DNA from: an uncultured Bacteroidota bacterium
GTDB taxonomy: Bacteria; Bacteroidota; Bacteroidia; Chitinophagales; Chitinophagaceae
Direction of reading: 5' to 3'
Assembly: GCA_903875055.1 (NCBI GenBank)
Contig: CAIQUX010000145.1
Coordinates: 1-36,206, forward strand
DNA: 36,206 nucleotides
The notes under the pieces were generated by a model. That model searched no databases and was not told where the DNA came from. It saw nothing but the letters and a program-made list of their open reading frames with translations. Made by a program: the position numbers and the translations under genes. Every line of letters starts with the position of its first letter. The stretch's first letter is position 1. Of this stretch, positions 1 to 8,347 are shown piece by piece.

Positions 1-1455
1 ATACAGTGAACGAATAAGTAACTACCCAGTTGCAAGGGTTACCACTTACTACTGCATTATCCAATGTAGCAGTTACACCACTGCAATTATCTGAATAACC
101 AGAGGCAGCTAATGTAGCATCAAATAAACCTTCAGCTTCAACTTGTGAAGGCTGACAAGTTGATGAAGATTGAGCTGTAGGAGCATTACCTGTTGGTGCT
201 GTATGATCAGCAACAGTGATGGTTTGAGTATAGTCAGCACTGGTATTACTACAAGCATCTGTAAAATTCCAAACACGGGTTCTTACATAATTGCTTGCAC
301 AACTACCGGCTGCAGTGTTATCAGAAACCAAGTGGATAGTAGCAGAACTGCAATTGTCTGACGCACTAGGTGCTGCAGCTAAAGCTGCCGTAAGACCCGC
401 TGCATCGTTACATTCCAGACTAGCATCCAATGCATTTGCTGCAGTTGTAACTACAGGTGGTACATTATCGGTAACCGTAATAATTTGATCCTGATTAGTT
501 GCATGATTACCGCAATTATCAACCAAACTCCATGTACGGGTAATAATTTTTGAACCTGTGCATGGACCATTTGACACTACATCACTATAGGTCGCATTTA
601 ATCCAGTTGAACAGTTATCCGATTCATCTGTCACATCCCCTGTAACTACAACAGACGCGTCGTAATTACAACTTCCATTAGTATAGATGGTCGTGTTTGA
701 AGGTGCAGTAAATGTAGGTGCTGTGTTATCATCAATAGAATACGTGTAAGTCCATGTAGAACTTAAACTGGCGCAATCAGTATAAGTGTAAGTATACGAT
801 TTAGTGCCGGTACATCCATTGAATGATCCACCAGTAACCGGAGAAGAAGGTGTCAATGTATTGCCACAAACATCATGGAAAACAGGAAGAGTCGTCGGTG
901 TCGTCGCATCAGCAAGACATTGTACATTGCTTGATGTGGATACCGGACCTCCTACTTCTGCAGGATGAGTAGTATGCAATATAGTATAGGTATAAGACCA
1001 TGGCGTTGACAAGCCAGCACAATCAGTATAAGAATAATGATATGTTCTTGTTCCACCACAAGTAATGGTAGTCGGAGCATCAATAGTCGAATCTAATACA
1101 GCTGAAACGCTAGTACCACAAGCATCCACAATACCGCTTGGCGGGGTTGGTGGTGTAGCTGCAGAAAGACATTGTACGGTACTTGATCCGTTTGGTGTCG
1201 AAACTACAGGGTGGGCAGTATGATTGATAGTATAGGTGTATGACCAATTAGATGAATAACTATATACATCTGTATAAGTATACGTATAGATTTTCGTACC
1301 TGTACAACCCGCATACGTACCTGTTATTGTAGGACCAGTTGGGCTAATTGCAGAGCCACAAATATCAACAACCGTTGGGGTAGTTGGTGCAGTGGCTGAC
1401 GAAGCACAGGTTACTGTTGAAGAACCGTTAGAAGGAACGATAGGGTTGGCATAAG
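1..1455 (-). repeat. Tandem array of Ig-like/HYR-like modules within the adhesin gene
   Basis: Read on the minus strand, modules begin near 1455, 1215, 970, 735, 470 and 210. The first three are most alike: each contains a VxCxxxATxPTxP-like start, a DxCG centre and a TYxYTYTD...WSYTYTI end. The next three are of the D-x-x-x-P type with DNCS in the middle and TRTW/TRVW strands. They are protein-level repeats with diverged DNA, not short DNA repeats. The array may continue past the left edge. Confidence 0.8.
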
Positions 1456-2218
1456 CAATAGAACTTACAGTAACATTGGTACTATAAGATGCGCAACCGC
1501 CATCTGTTACAGTTACATGATAAGTCCCTGGTGTAAGACCTGAAGGGTTTTGAACAGCCACTTGAGATGGTGGAACTGTGGCACCGCCACCAGCTGCAGA
1601 CCATGAATATACTTTAGCGGTAAGACCTCCACTGATACTCAAATTGATAGAACCCGAACCTGAACCCGGAGGAGGGCAGGAACGAATTGAAGTTGATGAC
1701 CCAGCCATTTGACTTCCAATAAAAACAGAATAGCCGCTAGAAGTAGCAGTTTGAGGTAAACCACTTTGATAATTTGCACTATCAGTTACAGTAACTCTCC
1801 ATTGAAATATTTTGAGTGAAGCACCGGTAATGGAGTTAAATTGTGCAGGAGGATCGTATCCAGGAACGCTGGAAACTCCGGTCCCGGAAGCTACAGTTGT
1901 CCACGCGCCGAAATTCGGACGGTATTCCCATTTGTAGGTATACGATGGGGTGTTAAGACAGGTTCCTGTGTAAGTAGGTGTTGGCCCACTGATGGCAATA
2001 GGGTCATAACCTGAACCATTATCGCAGAACTGGAACCCGTTCCACGTTGGTGTAATGTTGTTTAGTGTCATATTAGAACACTGAGCGGCGGCGCTGCCGC
2101 TTAAACCGACACTAAGCACCATAACCAGCAAAGCTAGAAAGGCGCCTCTGGGCAGTTTTTTACAGACATAGGCAGAACGTCTAATTGTCTGGGCCGAAAT
2201 CATAATGATTTTTCTCAT
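1..2218 (-). CDS. Giant exported repeat protein (SprB/HYR-like adhesin), C-terminus cut by window edge
   Basis: The frame opens at the ATG at 2218 and stays open to base 1, giving at least 739 residues without a stop. Residues about 24-46 form a hydrophobic signal peptide ending in AAAQ after a long basic n-region. Residues about 47-190 are a domain with WNG, GYDP and W..TVTD motifs shared with the gene immediately upstream. Residues about 190-250 form an SprB-like unit (GGL...YSW..., then LTPGTYHVTVTDGGC). After that come at least six tandem modules of 75-90 residues, most with four cysteines and ending in SYTYTI, QIITV or similar. The later modules start D-N/H-x-x-P-P/T as in HYR-type repeats. 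This is the build of Bacteroidota cell-surface adhesins that usually end in a type IX secretion/gliding C-terminal domain, but that end lies outside the window. Adhesion or gliding is inferred from the family. Confidence 0.85.
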   Translation of the reverse strand, partial: MRKIIMISAQTIRRSAYVCKKLPRGAFLALLVMVLSVGLSGSAAAQCSNMTLNNITPTWNGFQFCDNGSGYDPIAISGPTPTYTGTCLNTPSYTYKWEYRPNFGAWTTVASGTGVSSVPGYDPPAQFNSITGASLKIFQWRVTVTDSANYQSGLPQTATSSGYSVFIGSQMAGSSTSIRSCPPPGSGSGSINLSISGGLTAKVYSWSAAGGGATVPPSQVAVQNPSGLTPGTYHVTVTDGGCASYSTNVTVSSIAYANPIVPSNGSSTVTCASSATAPTTPTVVDICGSAISPTGPTITGTYAGCTGTKIYTYTYTDVYSYSSNWSYTYTINHTAHPVVSTPNGSSTVQCLSAATPPTPPSGIVDACGTSVSAVLDSTIDAPTTITCGGTRTYHYSYTDCAGLSTPWSYTYTILHTTHPAEVGGPVSTSSNVQCLADATTPTTLPVFHDVCGNTLTPSSPVTGGSFNGCTGTKSYTYTYTDCASLSSTWTYTYSIDDNTAPTFTAPSNTTIYTNGSCNYDASVVVTGDVTDESDNCSTGLNATYSDVVSNGPCTGSKIITRTWSLVDNCGNHATNQDQIITVTDNVPPVVTTAANALDASLECNDAAGLTAALAAAPSASDNCSSATIHLVSDNTAAGSCASNYVRTRVWNFTDACSNTSADYTQTITVADHTAPTGNAPTAQSSSTCQPSQVEAEGLFDATLAASGYSDNCSGVTATLDNAVVSGNPCNWVVTYSFTV

Positions 2219-2282
2219 AATTTAGGATTTGTTTTTAAAGTGAATAGATTGTTTACTGTTTGTTATCATTTTTAATATTAAA

Positions 2283-3020
2283 TTATTTGGTGTGTGGTTT
2301 TCTGGTATCAATAACCAGCTTTACTTCAGGGCAACTTTTATCTTTTATCAAAACCTGATATAAACCAGGCAACAAACCTGTTGCATCCTTCATGTTTATC
2401 TGCGAAGAAGGAAAAGTGATTTTCGAATCAAGACTTGACCATTTATATGTATAGCCAGGTAAGCCGCCTGACACGGTCAGATTAATAGATGACTTACCAT
2501 CGGCTGATTTCTGAGAAACGACTTTATAAGATGAACTAATGGAACTTGTTACACTTAATGTAAATGCTTCACTTTCGACAGTCTGTGCTCCATTGCCTAA
2601 ATCAGTTACAACCAATTTCCACGAATAATGATGAGTCTCTTGCCCCGACTTCGTATTTGTTAATACTGGCGGATCAAAAGAAGGTATGAACTGAGATTTT
2701 TTAGCTGCAGAAACATCTTCCCAAGCCCCATCGTCTACTTTTTGCTTCCATGAGTAATCGTATGATGGTTCCTGAATGCCATTACCTGAATAACTGAAAG
2801 TCGGTGAATTAATAGGAGTCGGATCATAACCATCACAAACTTGCTTTCCATTCCATTCGGGTGCTATAGCCGCCATCCCCAATTTCGGTGACTGGGCATC
2901 AACATGATACATTGAAACAATTCCAAGAATCAATACTAAGACCATACGCACCAAACTAAGATTGAAATCTGGCAGATAACGAGCATTTGTAATAGGGTTT
3001 CCAGTAGAAGTTTGAACCAT
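2283..3020 (-). CDS. Short exported paralogue of the adhesin N-terminus
   Basis: This 245-residue protein has a hydrophobic signal segment (LVRMVLVLILGIVSM, cleavage near VDAQ) and no repeats after it. Its body matches the first 250 residues of the neighbouring giant gene motif by motif: PEWNGKQVCD-GYDP, then YSWK...DDGAW, then FDPP, then W.L.VTD, then SINLTVSGGLPGYTYKWSS and LLPGLYQVLIKD. The last part is SprB-like. The open frame extends upstream to a TTG at 3071, but the ATG at 3020 is preferred; a further ATG at 2945 would give a minimal signal peptide. It lies 64 bases upstream of the giant gene on the same strand and the two are probably co-transcribed. Function is unknown; a partner or accessory surface protein is an inference. 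Confidence 0.8.
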   Translation of the reverse strand: MVQTSTGNPITNARYLPDFNLSLVRMVLVLILGIVSMYHVDAQSPKLGMAAIAPEWNGKQVCDGYDPTPINSPTFSYSGNGIQEPSYDYSWKQKVDDGAWEDVSAAKKSQFIPSFDPPVLTNTKSGQETHHYSWKLVVTDLGNGAQTVESEAFTLSVTSSISSSYKVVSQKSADGKSSINLTVSGGLPGYTYKWSSLDSKITFPSSQINMKDATGLLPGLYQVLIKDKSCPEVKLVIDTRKPHTK

Positions 3021-3116
3021 AAAAACTGTTTGCGTACTAGGTGAATTATTTCTTTTTTTTGTTAAAAACAAGTTTATAACTAACCAAAACTAATGTTAAA
3101 TTTTTAAGAATGAAGA

Positions 3117-3147
3117 CAAATATACTCCCAAATTCCAATTAGTCAAA
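3117..3147 (-). promoter_or_regulatory. Bacteroidota-type promoter for the adhesin gene pair
   Basis: On the minus strand TTTG (3147-3144), a 19-base spacer and TATATTTG (3124-3117) match the Bacteroidota sigma-A consensus TTTG-N19-TAnnTTTG. Transcription would start near 3110, giving a leader of about 90 bases to the ATG at 3020. It is the best full promoter in the window. I see nothing else of note in the rest of 3072-3357. Confidence 0.65.
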
Positions 3148-3357
3148 CTATTTGAAACTTTATTTTCGTTATATGAACACAAGTTAATGATTTCCTAATT
3201 TTGGAAATGAACAGGCATCTATAAGATAAAAATGAAATGTGTATAAAGTTGCGTAATACGATTACAGCTAACCGATTTTGTCATAAAAAATAGATTCATT
3301 GATTTCAATATGAATCCCCTTAAAAAATATCGCACCTGATTTCTTTGATGCTAGAAA

Positions 3358-4002
3358 CTAAACTACGGTCTGTTCATCCTTTTTTCCACCCAATACAAAC
3401 CGAAGAATGACAGGAAGAGTCGTCACAAGAATAATCAGAATGACAATCATTTCCAGTCTGTTTTTTATCCATGGAAACTGGCGGCTCAGCAGATGCCCCG
3501 CCATCATCATAGAAAAAACCCAACTTACCGAACCAATAATATTATAAAGAACGAACTTTTTATACTCCATTTTCACAACACCTGCCACGATTGGGACAAA
3601 GGTTCGGATGATAGGCAGGAATCTGGCGGCAATAATCGTCAAAGCGCCATTCTTTTCATAGAATTTCTGTGCAGAATAAAGATGCTTCTTTTTAAAAAAG
3701 AAGGTGTCTTTCCGTTGGTAAATATATGGACCTGACTTCTTTCCGAACCAATAGCCTACAAAATTTCCAAGAATGCCCGCCAAAGCGATCATCAGAATAA
3801 TCAGGATATATGGAACATTGAAAAACTCCTGAGCCAGCTGCTCCAGATATATTCCTGCAACGAATAATAACGAATCACCAGGCAGGAAGAAGCCGACGAA
3901 TAAACCAGTTTCGGCAAAAATCACAAAAATAATCAAATACAAACCACCCATGTGAATATACCATTCAGGATTAAGCAGTGTTTCTTTCAGAGCGTGTAAC
4001 AT
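3358..4002 (-). CDS. DedA/SNARE-associated family inner-membrane protein
   Basis: The protein has 214 residues and about five or six hydrophobic segments. The DedA/VTT signature is clear: ETGLFVGFFLPGDSLLF near residues 31-47, then the glycine-rich GILGNFVGYWFGKKSG segment, and the RFLPIIRTFVPIVAG motif near residues 126-140 with its paired arginines. DedA proteins are re-entrant-loop membrane proteins linked to undecaprenyl-phosphate or phospholipid translocation and membrane homeostasis. The length is typical. The start is an ATG at 4002, 17 bases after a -7-like box. It reads alone on the minus strand, with 413 bases separating it from queE. The family assignment is firm; the exact substrate is not known from sequence. 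Confidence 0.93.
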   Translation of the reverse strand: MLHALKETLLNPEWYIHMGGLYLIIFVIFAETGLFVGFFLPGDSLLFVAGIYLEQLAQEFFNVPYILIILMIALAGILGNFVGYWFGKKSGPYIYQRKDTFFFKKKHLYSAQKFYEKNGALTIIAARFLPIIRTFVPIVAGVVKMEYKKFVLYNIIGSVSWVFSMMMAGHLLSRQFPWIKNRLEMIVILIILVTTLPVILRFVLGGKKDEQTVV

Positions 4003-4415
4003 AGTTTTTATTGAGCGGGCAAATATACTGATTCAGCCATTAGATTAATACTTTTTCTGCATAGGGTTAGCTGAAAAACACTCGATTAAAGATGAATGAA
4101 TCCTTTAAGAGTAAAAGTAGTACGCTAAGGTGCACGATATCTTATACAATACCCTCTATCACATTGCACCTCAGCTTTTTGGGAACAATCAACTATTTCG
4201 TTTGCCTGAAGTACATCATGCACTTCACAGTCTTTGCTTGAGACTTGGCCAATATTCTTACAAGCAGGAACGAAGACAAGATGCGAGATTCCCAATGGTG
4301 CACTATACTCACAGCAACTTACTATTCTAAATGATCCCATTTAATAATGTGCCATTTCAGGGGATGACATTTCTTACTATATTCGCATTGAATTGAAATT
4401 ATATCCGCTTTCAAA
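4003..4415. other. 413-base gap between queE and the DedA gene, no assigned gene
   Basis: Apart from the DedA promoter box near 4020, no recognised gene lies here. Both strands are open over about 4125-4340, with 66-71 codons each, and the base composition is closer to coding than to the surrounding AT-rich spacers. The minus reading (ATG at 4340, stop at 4125) has seven cysteines in 71 residues, no signal peptide, and matches no family I know. It could be a decayed gene, a small Cys-rich protein or chance. Confidence 0.3.
4020..4027 (-). promoter_or_regulatory. -7-like box upstream of the DedA gene
   Basis: The minus strand reads TATATTTG (4027-4020), an exact TAnnTTTG match ending 17 bases before the ATG. 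No TTG is seen at the usual -33 position, so only half of the promoter is supported. Confidence 0.45.
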
Positions 4416-5018
4416 TCATCGCACATTCATATACTTATGAATTTGTAATGACAATTTCCATGCAGGAAACTGATGGATGAATTCAGTTATCTTCGGAAGT
4501 ACTTCCTTCTCCCTTCCCCACTCAGGTTGAAGAAAAAGTATACAGTTGTCGGACACGTTCGCCGCATTCTGATTAGCCCATTCAAAGTCGCTTTTATTAC
4601 AAACAACCACCTTCAATTCATCCGCTTTGTTTACTACACTTGTCAAAGGTGCCTTGAATTTCTTGGGCGATACACAAATCCAATCCCATTCACCGCTTAA
4701 CGGATACGCTCCACTAGTTTCCAAATGCGTCCTGTATCCTTCTGCTTTCAATGCAGCAGTCAACTCAAAACAATCATGCATCAATGGTTCACCTCCGGTA
4801 ATTATGACAATCTCTGCAGCGGTATTTTTCACTTCACTGACCAGCTCAGCAATGGTTTTACTGTTATGCAGCGCCGCATTCCAACTTTCCTTAACATCAC
4901 ACCAAACGCAGCCTACATCGCAACCAGCCAAACGAATGAAGAAGGCGGCATGCCCTTGATAAAATCCTTCGCCCTGAATCGAGTAAAAGGTTTCCATAAC
5001 CGGTAATGATGTATTCAC
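4416..5018 (-). CDS. queE: 7-carboxy-7-deazaguanine synthase (radical SAM)
   Basis: QueE converts 6-carboxytetrahydropterin to 7-carboxy-7-deazaguanine on the way to queuosine in tRNA. The 200-residue protein has the N-terminal VMETFYSIQGEG motif and the radical-SAM cluster motif C33-x3-C37-x2-C40 (AGCDVGCVWC). It also has the SAM-binding ITGGEP motif near residue 74 and a late LQIHKY motif, all typical of the family. The length fits the short Bacteroidota form. The frame starts at a GTG at 5018; the next in-frame ATG is at 4997, just before ETFYSIQGEG, and would leave only VMETFY-side residues. The GTG start is therefore likely. No other queuosine gene lies in the window. Confidence 0.93.
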   Translation of the reverse strand: MNTSLPVMETFYSIQGEGFYQGHAAFFIRLAGCDVGCVWCDVKESWNAALHNSKTIAELVSEVKNTAAEIVIITGGEPLMHDCFELTAALKAEGYRTHLETSGAYPLSGEWDWICVSPKKFKAPLTSVVNKADELKVVVCNKSDFEWANQNAANVSDNCILFLQPEWGREKEVLPKITEFIHQFPAWKLSLQIHKYMNVR

Positions 5019-5134
5019 ATTAAAAATGAAATTGAATGTTACTAAACAAATTGTAGAATACTGATTTTAATAGAAAGAAAATAATAATTCAAATAAAGAA
5101 AGATTCGTGGTACGAACTCATAACCATCTCCTTA

Positions 5135-6013
5135 TCACTTAACATTATTGATATAGGCAAACATGGTATTTTTCATGAGTGCGCAAATAGTCATCAGACC
5201 AACACCACCGGGTACTGGCGTTATATAACTCGCCTTCTCTGAAACTTGATCAAAATCCACATCCCCGACTAATCTATAACCGGTTTTTGTTTCATCACTC
5301 TTGATTCTGTTGATTCCGACATCAATAATGACAGCCCCGTTTTTTACCATATCAGCCGTAAGGAATTTCGGTTTCCCGATGGCCGCTACAATCAGATCAG
5401 CTTGCAAACAAATACCTTTAATATCTTTTGTTCTAGAATGGCATAATGTAACAGTGCAATTACCAGGCTCCGTGTTTCTGCTCAATAATATGCTCATGGG
5501 AGTACCGACTATATTGCTCCTTCCAATGACAACACAATTCATACCTGATGTCTTAATGCCGTAATATTCAAGCATCAACATAATACCATACGGTGTTGCC
5601 GGGATAAAAGCGGGAAGGCTCAACATCATCTTGCCTTGATTGTTCGGATGAAATCCATCAACATCCTTTTCAGGCCTGATGGTTTCAATTACTTTGTTTT
5701 CCGAAATATGTTTTGGCAATGGTAGTTGGACTAAAATACCATCCACCGAAGTGTCATTGTTGAACTCGACTATCTTGATTAATAATTCTTCTTCCGTGAG
5801 ATCGGCATCATATCTCACTAATGTGGATTGAAACCCCAATTCAGCACAGGTTTTTACTTTGGATGCCACATAAGCCTGACTGGCCGGATCTTCTCCCACC
5901 AAGATAGCGACAAGATGTGGTGCTCTTTTCCCTGAATCAGTGTGTGTTGCCACTTGCTTGGCTATTTCCCCTTTGATGTGCTGTGAAACTAATTTTCCGT
6001 CTAGTAATTGCAT
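5135..6013 (-). CDS. folD: Bifunctional methylenetetrahydrofolate dehydrogenase/cyclohydrolase
   Basis: FolD interconverts 5,10-methylene-, methenyl- and 10-formyl-tetrahydrofolate with NADP, supplying formyl groups for purines and initiator tRNA. The 292-residue length is normal. Landmarks are [17 protein letters not shown] (Y48 and catalytic K52, aligning with E. coli Y50/K54), [12 protein letters not shown] (Q96), EKDVDGFHP (D119), the nucleotide-binding GRSNIVGTP loop and the C-terminal PGGVGLMT signature. The start is an ATG at 6013, with a TATATTTG box five bases upstream. It is followed on the same strand by queE after 116 bases; a shared transcript is possible but not evident. Confidence 0.97.
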   Translation of the reverse strand: MQLLDGKLVSQHIKGEIAKQVATHTDSGKRAPHLVAILVGEDPASQAYVASKVKTCAELGFQSTLVRYDADLTEEELLIKIVEFNNDTSVDGILVQLPLPKHISENKVIETIRPEKDVDGFHPNNQGKMMLSLPAFIPATPYGIMLMLEYYGIKTSGMNCVVIGRSNIVGTPMSILLSRNTEPGNCTVTLCHSRTKDIKGICLQADLIVAAIGKPKFLTADMVKNGAVIIDVGINRIKSDETKTGYRLVGDVDFDQVSEKASYITPVPGGVGLMTICALMKNTMFAYINNVK

Positions 6014-6018
6014 GACTG

Positions 6019-6026
6019 CAAATATA
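6019..6026 (-). promoter_or_regulatory. -7-like box directly before folD (possible leaderless start)
   Basis: The minus strand reads TATATTTG (6026-6019), an exact TAnnTTTG match. Only five bases separate it from the folD ATG, so transcription would begin at or near the start codon. No -33 TTG is visible. Confidence 0.45.
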
Positions 6027-6100
6027 CAACTTCACATTTTTTGAGACCTACTTTTTTTAAGCTTAATGCAATAACTTAATATAATCTGAATAAAAAGAAA

Positions 6101-6177
6101 ATAGTATGGTTTTTCATGCTATAAAAATAAGTAGTATGGTGAAAAATAGCCCGCCCTCAATAAGCCATGCTATTTTT
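6101..6177. repeat. Nested direct/inverted repeats, including a terminator-like hairpin
   Basis: Between folD and the next minus gene, TAGTATGGT occurs at 6102-6110 and 6132-6140, and CATGCTAT at 6115-6122 and 6166-6173. ATAGTATG (6101-6108) can pair with CATGCTAT (6115-6122) through one wobble. AAAAATAGC (6142-6150) pairs perfectly with GCTATTTTT (6169-6177) around an 18-base loop. On the minus strand the second hairpin ends in a run of T and lies 133 bases past the stop of the gene at 6310, so it may be its terminator. The remainder of the 296-base spacer is AT-rich with nothing recognised. Confidence 0.45.
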
Positions 6178-6309
6178 GAACTGAAAAATAATTACTGTAC
6201 TGAGTTTACTTTTATCTATCCTTATTTTTGATAACTATTTCTGAAATAACTTGGATTTCATAAATAATACAACCGCCACGAAAATGAGGATTTATCTTTT
6301 GGGGGTTGA

Positions 6310-7125
6310 CTATTTAGATTTAGGGGCGGCTTTTGAAATTACTTGTAAATCATGCGTACCATAATTCCAGAAGAAAATATAGTTCTCGGAAATAAATGTA
6401 TGCTGCGACCACTTAGTCAATTTTTCATATAAAAGCAAGGTGGCGATATCAGTGGCTGAAACCATTTCTCCGTTTTCGGCTAGATGTACATGAGTACTCC
6501 CGTTATCATTGGCTGTACCAGCATCCTTATCAAAACTCACTGAAGCGATATTTCTATGAAAGGATTTTTTTTCTGTGAGATTCAATTTCCCATCAAACAT
6601 TAATAAAAAATCATTCCCGAAGATCACCTTACCTTCTTTTGACGAAACGGTTAATACATACACCTCATTTACATGGCCAGAAATCATCGGTATCACGCTG
6701 AATGTGGCATTTTCAGGCAACGTAAAAGTCGAGACATCCTGAATTAATGACAATGCACTTGTACGCAATTTGATCAGTTGAGCCTCTTGCGCATTGATGC
6801 TCCTTTCGACAACATCGACAGTTGTTTTTTCTCCATCAAAGGAATCATCAAACAACACACTTCCTAATACCTTCTGATCCTTTCCCCCTGAATAAAACAC
6901 CAACCTTATATTGTCTGATTCGACATACGAAACATATCCTTCAGCAGCGTCTTTCCCTTTGTACTTTGCACTGAATAATTTTTGACCTAAACGGTTAGCC
7001 ATTTCAAGTTTATAGATTGCCTTACCTTCTGCAATCACTGGCTTCACTTGGTCTTGTAATTTCTCTTGTGCAAAGACATGACTGATCATAAGTAAAGCCA
7101 ACAGCGTAAAAAATAGATTTTTCAT
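6310..7125 (-). CDS. Exported protein of unknown function
   Basis: The protein is 271 residues long from the ATG at 7125. It begins with a clean signal peptide (MKNLFFTLLALLMISHVFAQ). An in-frame upstream ATG at 7197 would put 24 polar residues ahead of the signal peptide and would overlap the promoter, so it is rejected. The rest is soluble, mixed alpha/beta in appearance, without lipobox, membrane segment or known motif. It contains a central HVNEVYVLTVSSKEGKVIFG strand-turn-strand and a C-terminal aromatic stretch (FISENYIFFWNYG). I do not recognise a family. It is a single gene, divergent from the PerM-type permease, with its own promoter-like sequence and a probable downstream hairpin. 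Periplasmic or outer-surface location is inferred from the signal peptide. Confidence 0.8.
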   Translation of the reverse strand: MKNLFFTLLALLMISHVFAQEKLQDQVKPVIAEGKAIYKLEMANRLGQKLFSAKYKGKDAAEGYVSYVESDNIRLVFYSGGKDQKVLGSVLFDDSFDGEKTTVDVVERSINAQEAQLIKLRTSALSLIQDVSTFTLPENATFSVIPMISGHVNEVYVLTVSSKEGKVIFGNDFLLMFDGKLNLTEKKSFHRNIASVSFDKDAGTANDNGSTHVHLAENGEMVSATDIATLLLYEKLTKWSQHTFISENYIFFWNYGTHDLQVISKAAPKSK

Positions 7126-7168
7126 GAATTGTATTTTTTGATTAATGGAATTATTATTGAATTGCGCG

Positions 7169-7197
7169 TAAAAGTAATCAGCTTTTATATTAATCAA
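7169..7197 (-). promoter_or_regulatory. Promoter of the exported protein gene at 7125
   Basis: The minus strand has TTG (7197-7195), an 18-base spacer and TACTTTTA (7176-7169), one mismatch from TAnnTTTG. Transcription would start near 7163, about 38 bases before the ATG at 7125. Confidence 0.45.
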
Positions 7198-7276
7198 TCG
7201 CTGAATTAAAACAATTAACTGTTAATTATATTTCATTTGCTATTAAAAAACGGTCGTGAATAGAACTGAGATTGAT

Positions 7277-7284
7277 TAATTTTG
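7277..7284 (+). promoter_or_regulatory. -7-like box directly before the permease gene (possible leaderless start)
   Basis: TAATTTTG at 7277-7284 matches TAnnTTTG exactly and ends five bases before the ATG at 7290. No good -33 TTG is found at the normal spacing. The box also argues for the ATG at 7290 over the in-frame TTG at 7272. Confidence 0.45.
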
Positions 7285-7289
7285 ACCAC

Positions 7290-8324
7290 ATGATTCATCA
7301 GGCTCATCCAATTAAAGTCAGGCAGATTCTGTTTATCGGATTGCTAATCCTGTTAGCCTATGTAATTGGCAAAGAAATGTATTTTCTTTTGGGATCATTT
7401 CTGGGTGCCGTTACGGTCTATATTCTGCTTCAAAAGCCAATGACAAGGCTGACCTTCAATTTCGGATGGCGTAAATGGTTGGCGGCCATTTTCCTTTTAT
7501 TCCTTTCTATTATTGCGATTGTTTTACCATGTGCATGGGTTGTGATGATAGCCGCGGAAAAGCTATCTCCAGTTATTAAAAACCCTGAATTAATTGATTC
7601 TTCCTTACAAACGATCAACATCTACTTACTGAATAAATTCAATCTTGATATTTTAAATGCATCGAATATCGCAAAGCTCAATGCACTGGTCATCCCGTTC
7701 ATTCAGAAGTCATTAGGCGGCACCATATCGGGGCTGGGCAATCTATTCATGATGTACGTCGTGTTGTTCTTTATGTTGACAGGGGGCAGTGATATTGAAA
7801 CCTGGCTTCATAAGAATATGCCGTTTAATAACCAGAACATTCAAAGAGTGATGGATGAATTCAGGAGTTTGGTCTTTAGCAATGCCGTAGGAATACCTAT
7901 TGTTGCCGCATTGCAGGGTTTGGTAGCTTTAATCGGCTATTGGATTTTCGGTGTACATGAATTTGTTCTGATGGGCCTGCTGACTGCAGCATGTTCTGTG
8001 ATGCCAGTGGTCGGATCAATGGCGGTTTATATTCCACTTGCCCTATTTTTGATGGCATCTGGTAATCATGTACACGGAATTGGTGTTGCCTTGTGGGGGG
8101 TATTGCTTATTGGCTCTGTAGATAATATCGCACGCTTCATGTTACAGAAAAAAATTGCCAATGTCCACCCCTTAATTACAATTTTCGGAGTTATCATCGG
8201 CATGAATATGTTTGGAGTATTGGGTATTATTTTCGGACCTCTTTTACTCTCAATGTTCTTCTTGCTGGTAAAAGTTTATGCAGACGAATATGGCAGGTCC
8301 GATAAAATCCTTCTTGATGAGTAA
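7290..8324 (+). CDS. AI-2E/PerM-family membrane permease
   Basis: This 344-residue membrane protein has the PerM (UPF0118) layout. There are two to three hydrophobic segments at the N-terminus (residues about 12-85) and a soluble, amphipathic middle (about 95-145, SPVIKNPELIDSS...). A long C-terminal hydrophobic block follows, with GLLTAACSVMPVVGS-type and NVHPLITIFGVIIGMNMFGVLGIIFGPLL motifs; the HPL...FG...G..G..FGP pattern is the family hallmark. Members are named after autoinducer-2 export, but other roles such as sodium/proton exchange are reported, so the substrate is unknown here. The frame could start at a TTG at 7272; the ATG at 7290 is chosen because the upstream codons overlap a -7-like box. 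It converges on the rhodanese-thioredoxin gene with 23 bases between stops. Confidence 0.9.
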   Translation: MIHQAHPIKVRQILFIGLLILLAYVIGKEMYFLLGSFLGAVTVYILLQKPMTRLTFNFGWRKWLAAIFLLFLSIIAIVLPCAWVVMIAAEKLSPVIKNPELIDSSLQTINIYLLNKFNLDILNASNIAKLNALVIPFIQKSLGGTISGLGNLFMMYVVLFFMLTGGSDIETWLHKNMPFNNQNIQRVMDEFRSLVFSNAVGIPIVAALQGLVALIGYWIFGVHEFVLMGLLTAACSVMPVVGSMAVYIPLALFLMASGNHVHGIGVALWGVLLIGSVDNIARFMLQKKIANVHPLITIFGVIIGMNMFGVLGIIFGPLLLSMFFLLVKVYADEYGRSDKILLDE

Positions 8325-8347
8325 TTTATGCTAAAAACTACAATTAG

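Noticed and set aside
170-488. Short plus-strand open frames inside the adhesin region
   Set aside because: They are shadows opposite the long minus-strand frame and have no start signals or protein features.
1-1455. Repetitive sequence considered as a CRISPR array or tandem DNA repeat
   Set aside because: The repetition is at protein level in one continuous reading frame on the minus strand; DNA identity between modules is low and there are no spacers.
7272-7289. TTG start for the PerM permease
   Set aside because: It would place the -7-like box inside the gene; the ATG at 7290 gives a family-like N-terminus.
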